From positions 558,001 through 622,000 of the forward strand of contig NC_006041.1 of assembly GCF_000002515.2 (NCBI RefSeq): a stretch of DNA of 64,000 bases, read 5' to 3'. Both the position numbers and the translations under genes were made by a program. Source of the DNA: Kluyveromyces lactis (lineage: Eukaryota; Ascomycota; Saccharomycetes; Saccharomycetales; Saccharomycetaceae). Below are positions 47,566 to 56,944 of the stretch, in pieces (position 1 is the first letter of the stretch; each line of letters opens with the position of its first letter). Below the pieces are notes generated by a model. The model searched no databases, was not told the DNA's origin, and worked only from the letters and a program-made list of their open reading frames with translations.

Positions 47566-48762
47566 ATGTTAAAAGGAAGTGACTATTCCTCAGCAGTAGG
47601 CTCCTCTATTACTGAGTCTCGTATGCCGAACATGTCTGCGGAGAATTCTACGGTAGAACCCACTCCTGTACCTGAACCCACTCCTACAACAGAGACAAAG
47701 AAAGCTGAATCTAAGAGAATTACTGATGATGACCTATACAGACACTCATCGCAATATAGATTATGGTCATTTACAAAGGAACAGTTAGAGAGCAGAAGGC
47801 GAGCTTTGAATGCCAAAGTCGTAGATAAGGTAAATGAAAAACTACAAGATATCATTTCGAAACACAATGACTTATCTCAGGAAGAGTTGAATGCTATAAA
47901 TGAAAAGGCGGTGCCAGTAACAATGGAGGAGGAACTGAAGTTTGTCAATTTTTTTGCCAAAAAAGTACAATCCTTTTGCCATTCACTAAATTTACCAACG
48001 GAGGTATGTGCTACCGCGATATCCTTCTTTAGAAGATTTTTCCTTGTAAATTCAACTATGGAAATACATCCGAAACATATTCTTTTAGCCAGCATATTTT
48101 TGGCATGCAAATCAGAGAACTATTTTATAGGTATTGAAGCCTTTGCCAAAAAAACTAAGTCTCAACCCACAACTATTCTTAAGTACGAGTTCGATGTGCT
48201 AGAATCGTTACAGTTTACTTTGTTAAATCACCATCCATACAGGCCGTTGCATGGGTTTTTCTTGGATATCCAGTACATTTTACATGGAAAAGTCGATTTA
48301 AATTATATGGGCCAGATCTACACAAATTGCAAGAGAAGAATAACCGAAACTCTTCTCACAGATGTAGTATATCATTACACCCCACCGCAAATTACACTTG
48401 CATGCTTGTTGATAGATGATGAAGCGTTAACGCTAAAATACTTGGAAGTGAAGTTTGGGAGCCCTCCTGAGGAGCAAAAGGACTCGGAAACGGAAGGCTT
48501 GAAAACGGAAGAAACACCATCAGATACCAAATTACCATCTAATTTAAAATTGCAAACTTTAACAGCGCTAATACGAGAGTGTCAGGCGATGATTTTGAAC
48601 GTTGAAACACTTTCCAAAGAAGAGGCAACTAAAATTGACGCAAAATTGCATTACTGCCAAAATCCAATGCTGCTGGTAGATAGGATGCGCAGACAAAAGC
48701 AACAACGTGATAGCTCCGCTGAGCTTACAACGGAACCGGATTCTAAAAAGTTGAAAGTGTAG
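47566..48762 (+). CDS. CCL1: CCL1, cyclin of the TFIIH kinase
   Basis: 398 residues (S. cerevisiae Ccl1, 393, YPR025C). Cyclin H partner of Kin28 in TFIIK; it phosphorylates the RNA polymerase II C-terminal domain. The N-terminal 65 residues are Pro/Thr/Glu-rich. Cyclin box 1 runs from about residue 115 to 215 (EELKFVNFFAKKVQSFCHSL, CATAISFFRRFFLVNS, HILLASIFLACKSE), and box 2 from about 225 to 300 (YRPLHGFFLDIQYIL, PPQITLACLLIDDEAL). An N-terminal RHSSQYRLWSFTKEQLESRR helix is typical of cyclin H. The start at 47566 is the first ATG; M20 and M23 are alternatives within the variable N-terminus. Convergent with YME1. Confidence 0.94.
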   Translation: MLKGSDYSSAVGSSITESRMPNMSAENSTVEPTPVPEPTPTTETKKAESKRITDDDLYRHSSQYRLWSFTKEQLESRRRALNAKVVDKVNEKLQDIISKHNDLSQEELNAINEKAVPVTMEEELKFVNFFAKKVQSFCHSLNLPTEVCATAISFFRRFFLVNSTMEIHPKHILLASIFLACKSENYFIGIEAFAKKTKSQPTTILKYEFDVLESLQFTLLNHHPYRPLHGFFLDIQYILHGKVDLNYMGQIYTNCKRRITETLLTDVVYHYTPPQITLACLLIDDEALTLKYLEVKFGSPPEEQKDSETEGLKTEETPSDTKLPSNLKLQTLTALIRECQAMILNVETLSKEEATKIDAKLHYCQNPMLLVDRMRRQKQQRDSSAELTTEPDSKKLKV

Positions 48763-49186
48763 TAGTATACAAGTTAAGTAGAGTTCTCAATGAAAACTTC
48801 CTAAAGTTCATTCATTCATACGAATAATTGTTATACAAATATGCATATATACTTGCGAAGAGAACTATTATCTTCATTTATAGTCTTTCGACAGGGGTAA
48901 AGTAGTGACTGCCGCTTCTTCAAGAAGGCCGGCCAATGTTATATTTACAAGACACGTCAATGCTTTTATGCTTTATTATGTGAAAATGCTATGATCTGTA
49001 ATTTCATATAACACTTTTAAAATTAACCACTCAATTTGGGTATTCTGTACAAGTTGCAACATAACCATTGTAGTGGGGTTCTTCAAACAGGTCAAATGCA
49101 GATACAGAAAGATGGTCGGTGAAATGTTCAATCAATGGTGTAATGCTAGGAGTCCGTATCCAATGACGTTTTAGTTCTGCGTCTGA
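48763..49186. other. Convergent spacer CCL1-YME1
   Basis: 420 bases of 3' flanking DNA for both genes, with no clear feature besides a GGCCGGCC palindrome near 48926-48933. Confidence 0.5.
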
Positions 49187-51496
49187 TCATGCTTTAATCA
49201 GTACCGGAATTTTTGATTTATCACCGCCGATTTCCTTACGATCATCGCTGTCTGGTCCTTCAACCACCGTAGTAGTGGCCATTTTCATTTTATTGATAGG
49301 TTCTCCTTTGCATACCTTCTGAATTTCGGTACTATCTAATGTTTCGTATTCCATTAATCCTTGAGCTAATCTATGCAATTCCTTTTCCCTTTCTGCTAAT
49401 AAGGCTCTCGTCCTATCTTCTGAAGCTTTCAAAAGTTCAAGTACTTCGTTATCAGCAACGTCACGAATTTTTCCAGACCATGAGTCCCACTTATCAGCCA
49501 AATTTACTGGTCCGACTTGTTCACTCATACCGTACTGAGTAACCATTGCTCTAGCAGTGTTGGTAGCATTTTGTAAATCCGAACCACAACCACTGGTAGT
49601 ATTTTCCTTACCATAAATCAGTTCTTCTGCAATCTTACCACCCATGCACACATCTAACCTAGCTAGACATTCTTTCTTAGTGATGTCCACCTTATCCATT
49701 TCAGGAAGTTGGAAAGTGATACCTAATGCCCTGCCTCTTGGCAAGATAGTTGCTTTGTATAATGGCGTTGCCCCGGCAGTGTACAGTGCCATCAATGCAT
49801 GCCCGGCTTCATGATAAGCGGTGGCTCTTTTAGTAGCTTCAGTGAGAACCATAGTTTTCCTTTCAGCACCCATCAAGATTTTATCCTTTGCCCATTCAAA
49901 GTGCTGCATATCGACAGCAATAGCATTTTTCTGACAAGCGTATACGGCGGCTTGGTTAACTAAATTCATCAACTCAGCACCAGAAAGACCTGGGGTTCCT
50001 CTTGCAATGATAGTTGGGTCCACATCAGGAGCAACAGTAACCTTCTTCATATGATGTCTCAAAATGTCAGCACGCCCGCGAACATCAGGTAAGTCAACAT
50101 TGACGACCTTATCGAATCTACCTGGTCTTGTCAAAGCCTTATCCAATGATTCTGGGAAGTTAGTGGCACCGATGATAATTATACCGCTTGTTTGGGAAAA
50201 CCCATCCAATTCAACCAACAATTGATTCAAAGTTTGTTTTGCGTAAGCTTGATCTTTGGGATTACGCTTACCTCCAATAGCATCCAATTCATCGATAAAG
50301 ATAATAGCAGGGGCACGAGCGCGGGCCTGTGCAAACAACTCTCTGATACGCTTGGCACCAACACCTACATAAACTTCGTCAAACTCTGACCCTGACATGA
50401 AGAAAAAGTCAACACCAGCTTCACCGGCGGTGGCTCTTGCCAATAAAGTCTTACCAGTACCTGGAGGTCCGGTCAATAGAACACCTTTAGGTAACTTACC
50501 ACCCAAGGATTCGTATTTGGTAGGATCTTTTAAGAAATCGACAATTTCCTCCAATTCAGCTCTAGCTTCGTCACAACCCCGCACGTCATCAAATCTTACA
50601 TTAGTCTTTGCAACATCCACAGATTTATCGGCGACTTCATTTGTCTTGAAGAGGGTTGAATGTTCTGTAATGTATTTGAAACCTTCAGTCAAACCGTATG
50701 TAACTGCACCAAATACGATCAACCATTTTAACCATCTGGAAACAATAGAGAATGTGGATTCAGTGACAACAACATGTAGAGGTTCCTTTTTGGATCCCAT
50801 GTACGGATTATAGATGCCAGAATAACCAGATGAAACACCTCCAGTAACTTGGGCAGCAGCACCGTTAGCCGATGCAGCGGAAGAAGCACCAGATGAAGCC
50901 ACGGCAGGAGGAATACTTCCAGCTGGAGCAGTCGTCAACAAAGTCTGCCTCACAGACTCAGCATCAGCGTGCCTACCGATCCTTTGTAAAGCTTCCATAT
51001 ACAAAGCCATACATTCAGGCGATGAAGTAATACCAGGAGTTTCAAATCTCGAAACAACGTATTGCGGATAGTTCGATTTCAAGAGAAGTTTATAGAACTC
51101 CGCTTGCGCACTTGGGTTAGACAAATCTTTATTAGCTTGCTGTTCCTTAGTAGCCAAAACAGCGTGTGATACAGGTCCATTTGCCGGATCAATATCACTC
51201 GAATTAATCCCGTTTAGTTGCTTGGGCTGCTGAACATTTTCTGCACCACTTGTTGCCCCATTTACAGTGTTCTTCGAGTCCTCCGAATGCTGAGAACCTG
51301 TAACACCATTATGATCCTTGCCTGTTTGGTTCTTGTCCGAATATAATCTGTTTTGTAGCACGCTGCCTGTAAGAAAATGCTTTCTATGCAAAGTCCTTAA
51401 AATTGGCCCTGTCAAGACAGGGGCTTGACGAATCAACACTCGAGAAGCGTTCTTGGCGCACAAACCAGAAACACCAATCAACACCGGAAGCGTCAT
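49187..51496 (-). CDS. YME1: YME1, i-AAA protease of the mitochondrial inner membrane
   Basis: 769 residues (S. cerevisiae Yme1, 747, YPR024W). ATP-dependent zinc protease facing the intermembrane space; it degrades unassembled inner-membrane proteins and small Tims. The presequence region ends near [11 protein letters not shown], which fits a matrix-protease cleavage site. A single transmembrane helix (about residues 245-265, [15 protein letters not shown]) is followed by the AAA domain with Walker A GPPGTGKT (about 342), Walker [13 protein letters not shown] and [13 protein letters not shown]. The protease domain has the zinc motif HEAGH (about 560). Loss causes mtDNA escape to the nucleus in S. 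cerevisiae. Confidence 0.97.
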   Translation of the reverse strand: MTLPVLIGVSGLCAKNASRVLIRQAPVLTGPILRTLHRKHFLTGSVLQNRLYSDKNQTGKDHNGVTGSQHSEDSKNTVNGATSGAENVQQPKQLNGINSSDIDPANGPVSHAVLATKEQQANKDLSNPSAQAEFYKLLLKSNYPQYVVSRFETPGITSSPECMALYMEALQRIGRHADAESVRQTLLTTAPAGSIPPAVASSGASSAASANGAAAQVTGGVSSGYSGIYNPYMGSKKEPLHVVVTESTFSIVSRWLKWLIVFGAVTYGLTEGFKYITEHSTLFKTNEVADKSVDVAKTNVRFDDVRGCDEARAELEEIVDFLKDPTKYESLGGKLPKGVLLTGPPGTGKTLLARATAGEAGVDFFFMSGSEFDEVYVGVGAKRIRELFAQARARAPAIIFIDELDAIGGKRNPKDQAYAKQTLNQLLVELDGFSQTSGIIIIGATNFPESLDKALTRPGRFDKVVNVDLPDVRGRADILRHHMKKVTVAPDVDPTIIARGTPGLSGAELMNLVNQAAVYACQKNAIAVDMQHFEWAKDKILMGAERKTMVLTEATKRATAYHEAGHALMALYTAGATPLYKATILPRGRALGITFQLPEMDKVDITKKECLARLDVCMGGKIAEELIYGKENTTSGCGSDLQNATNTARAMVTQYGMSEQVGPVNLADKWDSWSGKIRDVADNEVLELLKASEDRTRALLAEREKELHRLAQGLMEYETLDSTEIQKVCKGEPINKMKMATTTVVEGPDSDDRKEIGGDKSKIPVLIKA

Positions 51497-51923
51497 CTAG
51501 CCTTTAACACTTAATAAGTACACCGTAAAAGTGATTTTTTCAAAGTACCTGAGCTGGTATATACAACTTTTTCGTTGCTTCCTTTGTTCACTATTCTTAA
51601 AAGCCTTTTGCCTCTTTCGTTGCCTTCTAAATGACCCGAATAATCATAGCCATATATATCCTCATTCTAAAGAAAATAAAAACCTTTAAATTTGACAAAT
51701 GCTCAATTTACTCAAATTTCAACATTATCAACAAATTCTTGGAAGCTGATGAACGCTCGTCCGGGTGGCGTTGCATTTCATTAGGGAGAAACTCTACGTA
51801 ACAGCTGAAATCCGATTCGAAAGTGCCAGAAAAATAAAAAGGAACGAGGTCTTTTTAGACGAACATCACGTGATCAATACTCTTCTATATACAAACAAAA
51901 TAATTACGTCGGCTATAGTTCGG
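51497..51923. other. Spacer between YME1 (5' side) and BRN1 (3' side)
   Basis: 430 bases with the YME1 promoter and the BRN1 3' end. ATCACGTGAT (CACGTG at 51867-51872) is a perfect palindrome about 370 bases upstream of YME1. No gene. Confidence 0.5.
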
Positions 51924-54242
51924 CTACTCCTTGCCAATAATTGCGTCTGCAATCTTTTCAGGGAACCGAATGTCCAAGTCTTGGTAGTTTGTAGTGTCGT
52001 TAATCGTAAATCCATACTCATTAGCGAGGTGAAGAAGGCAGATAAAGCAGAAACTGGTTGAGAGATCCTTTTTGGCACTTGAAGTGTACATGTTCACGAT
52101 ATCGTGAGCGATATCGGTGAATTTCAAGTCATAGCCCTCTGCTTTTGTTGATATTTCTGCTGATATATCCTGCTTTCCCTGCTTCTCTTCGGTCAGATGT
52201 GCTTCTGATTCGATATCATTCTGAGTAGTTTCCTCATTCCGAGTAGTTTCCCCATTTTGTTCGTCTGTCTTCAGTACATGTAAACGTTGCCATATTGACT
52301 TCCACACATTATTCTTCAATTTTCTCACATCTACCTTTTTGGAGGTTCTGGAGTAGGTCATTTTATTATTTGCAACTAATCCTTGCGTGTTTACGAAATC
52401 TTCTTTTGTATCCATATCCAAATCTTCATCTTCGAAGGCTTGGTTGAAGTCAATGCCGTTATCCTCTTCAAACGATGGATTGGTTGATCTTTCTATCTGT
52501 GTGTCATCTTGCTTGTGCTCTTCTTCCCTTTCATGCAGTTGATAGTTTTCAGCCCAAAAGCGTTCGTCTGCAATCTCCGGAATATTACTCACTTCTTTGA
52601 TTTCGGTATCATCAAATTTCAGGGACCCAGGTAACCTGGCTTTACTGATCCTCCTGTGTGAAAAGAAACTCATCTTCTGCTCGGGCTTAATGAAGAGCCT
52701 TGTGATTTTATCCGTTGTGAATTTATAGTCGTCCGGTAGTAAGAAATGTGAATCATTTGTTCTTTGTTTCACTGATAGATCAATGAACCCCTTTTTATTT
52801 GCAAATATTTCTTCTTCAATGTTATCATTCAGATCCAAGAAATCAATCTCAAACTGTTTTTTGGGTACCTTCTTTTCAACTGCTGGTTCATGATTCCCAT
52901 CGGCTTCAGTTGGCTGCTGTGGTTTGGCCACAGACTCCTTGCTAAGTTTATCCTTGATGTTTCGTACCTTCCAGTGTTCTCTACCCCTCCAATTCTGACC
53001 TATCGCTGCGTCAAAGTAAGATAGTAACTCTTGATCGAGTACGCTCGCATCGCCATACGATTTGTCATCTATTTGTGACATATTCTGTTGATTTGATAGG
53101 GCCAGCTGTTCTTCTGGTTCGTGAATGTTATCCGCTGGCTCAACGTAGTCCATAGAACCTGCATCAACAGCAACATCCTCACCATCCTCTGGTGGCATTT
53201 CGTAGTTGAACTCTGCCTCCGCATCGAGTTCAGGAAGGGTCTCTAGATCTTTTTCTGTCAAGAATTTATCAGATTGGCCATTCACTCCTTCAACAAATGA
53301 CTTTGCTTTTCCAATATCCGCTACTGCACTTTGGAGCTGATCCATCGATGGACACAATATTGAGGTTTCAATAGTATTAAAATCTAAGAATTTGACACCG
53401 AGATCTAATATATCATCCTCTAGCAATGTGACTGATGTATCTGGGGTTGATTCTACATTTTCCTCATTTGCTGAACCCTTTTCTGAATCCAAGCCAAATA
53501 CCTCCGAGGTCTCTTTTGCTGATTCGCTGACTTCATTATTTTCTTCCTGAACTTGACTTTCAGTAGAGGCCAATGGTTGCGGTTGTTCTTGTTCAGGTTC
53601 AGTCGTTGTTGCGTCAAAAACAACTCGGAGTTTTTCATCAACATGTAACGTGTTTATAAGTAAGCTCTTCGCACCACCCTCATCAAAATCGGCGAGTGCC
53701 TTCTTGAACAACGGATCTATACTTAGGTTTTGTGCTAAATCTTTCAGTCGTATACTTTCAAAATCAACTAACGTCGTTTCTAACACTCTATTGTACGTCC
53801 TTTTTTTTTTCGCGAGAGTCTCTGGGTCATCACGGGCAATCGGCAGACCAGTTAAAGGATCTACCTCTAGACTGTCATCATCTTCCTCATCTCCATCATC
53901 GTTCTCTCCGTTTGTATTGGATCTAATTTGCCTCCCTTTCCGTTCTGCCAATCCACTTAGTAACTTCCCTGTTTCAGTAGCGACGGAATCGACTCTATGA
54001 GAGTAGATTTTCACACAACCGTCTAACGTCGCCGAAGCCTTCTGGAAATTAATATTATCCTCCTCATCTTTCAACACGTTCAAGTCATGAAAATAGTCAA
54101 TTAATGCGAAATTCCAACTGTTTCTTGAGTTGATTTTGTTGTCCGTGGCCATTTTGATCCATTCTTCAAAGTTAGCCATCATAGTGGACTTATTCGTGAA
54201 AAGACCGTTGTCATCATCGTCATACGGTAATTGGGTAGTCAT
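51924..54242 (-). CDS. BRN1: BRN1, condensin kleisin subunit
   Basis: 772 residues from the chosen start (S. cerevisiae Brn1, 754, YBL097W). Kleisin that bridges Smc2 and Smc4 and carries the HEAT subunits Ycs4 and Ycg1 of condensin. The start region MTTQLPYDDDDNGLF is followed by NKSTMMANFEEWIKMATDNK and NINFQKASATLDGCVKIYSH, nearly identical to Brn1 as I recall it; hence the ATG at 54242 rather than the one at 54266. The middle is acidic and disordered, with the safety-belt type segment QNWRGREHWKVRNIK. The C-terminal winged helix ends in TNYQDLDIRFPEKIADAI. Confidence 0.95.
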   Translation of the reverse strand: MTTQLPYDDDDNGLFTNKSTMMANFEEWIKMATDNKINSRNSWNFALIDYFHDLNVLKDEEDNINFQKASATLDGCVKIYSHRVDSVATETGKLLSGLAERKGRQIRSNTNGENDDGDEEDDDSLEVDPLTGLPIARDDPETLAKKKRTYNRVLETTLVDFESIRLKDLAQNLSIDPLFKKALADFDEGGAKSLLINTLHVDEKLRVVFDATTTEPEQEQPQPLASTESQVQEENNEVSESAKETSEVFGLDSEKGSANEENVESTPDTSVTLLEDDILDLGVKFLDFNTIETSILCPSMDQLQSAVADIGKAKSFVEGVNGQSDKFLTEKDLETLPELDAEAEFNYEMPPEDGEDVAVDAGSMDYVEPADNIHEPEEQLALSNQQNMSQIDDKSYGDASVLDQELLSYFDAAIGQNWRGREHWKVRNIKDKLSKESVAKPQQPTEADGNHEPAVEKKVPKKQFEIDFLDLNDNIEEEIFANKKGFIDLSVKQRTNDSHFLLPDDYKFTTDKITRLFIKPEQKMSFFSHRRISKARLPGSLKFDDTEIKEVSNIPEIADERFWAENYQLHEREEEHKQDDTQIERSTNPSFEEDNGIDFNQAFEDEDLDMDTKEDFVNTQGLVANNKMTYSRTSKKVDVRKLKNNVWKSIWQRLHVLKTDEQNGETTRNEETTQNDIESEAHLTEEKQGKQDISAEISTKAEGYDLKFTDIAHDIVNMYTSSAKKDLSTSFCFICLLHLANEYGFTINDTTNYQDLDIRFPEKIADAIIGKE

Positions 54243-54500
54243 TGCTACTCCTGAAAACCTAACCAAGGTAGCTTTGATAAAGCAGCTGAATAATGCTCAC
54301 AATTATCCCGTTTCCTGACTTGCCTCTGTTTTCCTGAACAGCTTTAAATGGATCTGAATACTGCGTCCCGATCCTTCAATGTTTACAAAACATCAAATAA
54401 ACGTAAACATCAAATCGTGATTAGTGACTAAGTTTCCACGTGAGAAGCAGCTGCATAAAGCCTTGGTTTGAACACTTTAGGAGCATCTCAAGCGTTTCCC

Positions 54501-54812
54501 ATGATCACATCTAATGCATCTGATTCGATTTTTGGTAAGTATAGTCATTAATGTTTGCAATCACTTCCTGGTCTACATGACTTCTTCACTTTTATTTCAA
54601 CATGTCAAGATATTAGCTAGAACTTTAAAATTTGTTTCTTACATTTAAAATATCACATTAAAACATTACTAACTAGCTAGATAAATATCTACTTAATTGA
54701 AAGTTCAACAGTTAAGCTATTAAACAGAGGAAGACAAAGGGGAATTAGAGTGAATTTAAATACACCAGGCATTCTGTTCAAATTCTCTTTAATTCGCAAT
54801 ATTATTACTTGA
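54501..54812 (+). CDS. Candidate spliced microgene (44 codons in two exons)
   Basis: Not visible as a continuous ORF. An ATG at 54501 opens MITSNASDSIF; after 34 bases comes a 5' splice site GTAAGT (54535-54540), a perfect branch site TACTAAC (54667-54673) and a CAG (54709-54711). Joining 54501-54534 to 54712-54812 gives 44 codons ending at TGA (54810-54812): the second part begins VKLLNRGRQRGIRVNLNTPG. The gap of 39 bases from branch A to CAG and the intron length of 177 are normal for yeast. I do not recognise the protein, and S. cerevisiae has no gene known to me here. It may instead be a spliced noncoding transcript divergent from BRN1, or chance. The splice signals are better than the coding evidence. 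Confidence 0.3.
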
Positions 54813-54940
54813 TAAGTTATCAATTAGTGTGAAAAGCGATGACATGATGATAGTTTGAGCTAGCTTTATCATGCAAAGGAGGTTAATTTCTACCAAAAAA
54901 TATTTCTACTGACATAAAAATATTAAGTGTTGAGTTGATT

Positions 54941-56944
54941 TTAGATCTCGGTAACTTCCAATTCTTCAGCCTCAGCCTTTTCGTTCCATTCGGCAGCCTT
55001 GATGGCCATTCTGTGGTGTTTATCGAGTGGTGGTTGTCTCTTAACATTCTTTCTTCTTAGGAGGTTTTCTTGAATGTTAGGCCACAATTCCAATAGTTGA
55101 TACTTGGCTCTAACCCTTAATGGTACATCAAACACTTCATCCAATTCTTCCAAAGTCAATTGCTTTGTTTCAGGCATGAAGAAGTAGACTAAGAACCAAC
55201 CGATGACGTTCCAAGCAGCATAGAAACCGAAGGCACCTTGAGGCTCGAAGGCACGTAGCATACTTGGCCAAGTTAAAGATAGAATGAAGTTGAAACCCCA
55301 CAAGACAATGGTGAAAAGAGATGCACCAATGGCACGGACGTACAAGGGGAAAACTTCACCAGCGATAACGAATGGAACCACACCACAACCGAAAGAGTAA
55401 ATGGCAGAGAATACGTAAATACCCATCGAAACAACACCGATTCTTTTTTCTGTATCATCGATCCAGAAAGAAAACCCTGTAATCAAAAGGAATACTGCCA
55501 ACCATGGGAACGTGTTTAATAGAAGGAATCTTCTTCCAAATCTGTCGATCATGAAGAAGGCAGGAATAGCAAAGAAGAAGTTAATTAAACCGAAGCCTAG
55601 GGAAGCACACAATGAAGAAATTTCAGTGAAACCTGATTGCAAGAAAATGGCAGAGGAATAGTACGCAATAACATTAATTGCACAGAATTGCTGCATGAAG
55701 GCACAAATGAAGGCACAAATCAAGGCGTTTCTGTTTCTTCTAACAGTGAAGATTTCCCTTAATCTAGTCCAGTAAGACATTTCCAAAGAGTTTTCTTCCA
55801 TCAACAAAACGTGTTGATAGAAAAGATCACGACAAGCTAGGATCTTGTGATTTCTAATCTGGAGGGTGGATTCATAAGCTTCCTTGTAACGACCTTTACC
55901 CATTAACCAACGGGGAGATTCAGGACAGAATGGGATTTGCACTAAAACTAAAATAGCAGGAATCATAGCACTGGCTAACATTAATCTCCAATTCAACCCA
56001 CCGGCAATACCAGCTCTTCCAACTCTGTAAAAGATCAAAGAGAAAACGTAACCCCACATGATACCGAAAGCAGTGAAAGTTTGCCAGTTCATACAGATGA
56101 TACCACGTAACTTTTTGGTAGAACATTCAGCCAAGTAAACGGAAGTCGTAGCACTCTTAGGACCGATACCAAAACCCAACAAAAATCTCATGGCAAACAA
56201 ATAGTGCCACCCTGGAGTACCAGCTGGACCGAAAGCTTGTAAGAAACAGGTGATAGCAGAGATAGCACAAGTGATGAAAATAACCTTTTTACGACCAAAC
56301 ATATTGTTCAACCAATCGGTAGCCCAACACGAGACACCAGCACAACATAGATAAGGTGCACCGTTAACAAGACCTTCCAACCAATCGTCCCTCTTGGATC
56401 CTGACCCTAAACCCAATTCTTTAGGGTAGAACAAGTTAGCACCATTGATAACAGTTTCATCCATACCTTGCACGGCAGCACCCATTGCACTGGCAGCGAT
56501 AATAGCAATCAACTTTGGAGGGACTCTCCAAGGATGATGAATTTCATCGTAACAAGCAATACGTTCATCTTCCTTTAGAACATTTAACCTGTCGTATTCG
56601 TTTGGTTTTCTGGCCAAAGCAGCACCACGAGCGAAAATATCATCATCATTTGGCAACTCGTACTTCTTAGCAAAAGCACGTCCCATGTTCATAACCTGCT
56701 CTTCTGAATATTCAGCCAATATATTTTCTTCTTGCACACTATTCGGATCCCTTCCTTCTGGATCTTCACCAATACTAGAAATGGAACTGTCATCGTTCAT
56801 CGCAACGAAAACACCACCACCGGCAGATTTCCTCTTTGCCTCATGAAAGCTGGTCACTTCTGCATTCGACAGATCAGCACTCTTCTTGGTAGATGAGTTA
56901 ACATCCTCAACTGAAGGACTACTCTTAACCTCTTTATTATCCAT
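54941..56944 (-). CDS. Sugar-porter-family MFS transporter (sugar, polyol or inositol type)
   Basis: 667 residues with about twelve hydrophobic helices and the sugar-porter signatures: NMFGRKKVIF after helix 2, PESPRWLMGKGRYKEA after helix 6, MIDRFGRRFLLLNTFPW after helix 8, and PETKQLTLEELDEVF after helix 12. The cytosolic N-terminus is long (about 145 residues), with KKYELPNDDDIFARGAALAR and CYDEIHHPWRVPPKL before helix 1. The first helix motif GMDETVINGANLFYPKELGL resembles the inositol/polyol side of the family, not the Hxt hexose carriers. The substrate cannot be read from the sequence. S. cerevisiae has no gene here, between BRN1 and MRX3. The C-terminal tail is charged with lysines that could be ubiquitinated; the arrestin ECM21 in this window acts on carriers of this kind. 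Confidence 0.9.
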   Translation of the reverse strand: MDNKEVKSSPSVEDVNSSTKKSADLSNAEVTSFHEAKRKSAGGGVFVAMNDDSSISSIGEDPEGRDPNSVQEENILAEYSEEQVMNMGRAFAKKYELPNDDDIFARGAALARKPNEYDRLNVLKEDERIACYDEIHHPWRVPPKLIAIIAASAMGAAVQGMDETVINGANLFYPKELGLGSGSKRDDWLEGLVNGAPYLCCAGVSCWATDWLNNMFGRKKVIFITCAISAITCFLQAFGPAGTPGWHYLFAMRFLLGFGIGPKSATTSVYLAECSTKKLRGIICMNWQTFTAFGIMWGYVFSLIFYRVGRAGIAGGLNWRLMLASAMIPAILVLVQIPFCPESPRWLMGKGRYKEAYESTLQIRNHKILACRDLFYQHVLLMEENSLEMSYWTRLREIFTVRRNRNALICAFICAFMQQFCAINVIAYYSSAIFLQSGFTEISSLCASLGFGLINFFFAIPAFFMIDRFGRRFLLLNTFPWLAVFLLITGFSFWIDDTEKRIGVVSMGIYVFSAIYSFGCGVVPFVIAGEVFPLYVRAIGASLFTIVLWGFNFILSLTWPSMLRAFEPQGAFGFYAAWNVIGWFLVYFFMPETKQLTLEELDEVFDVPLRVRAKYQLLELWPNIQENLLRRKNVKRQPPLDKHHRMAIKAAEWNEKAEAEELEVTEI

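Noticed and set aside
54390-54415. Replication-origin consensus-like GTTTACGTTTA (reverse strand)
   Set aside because: One mismatch to the S. cerevisiae core, and that core is not reliable outside Saccharomyces; Kluyveromyces origins use other motifs.
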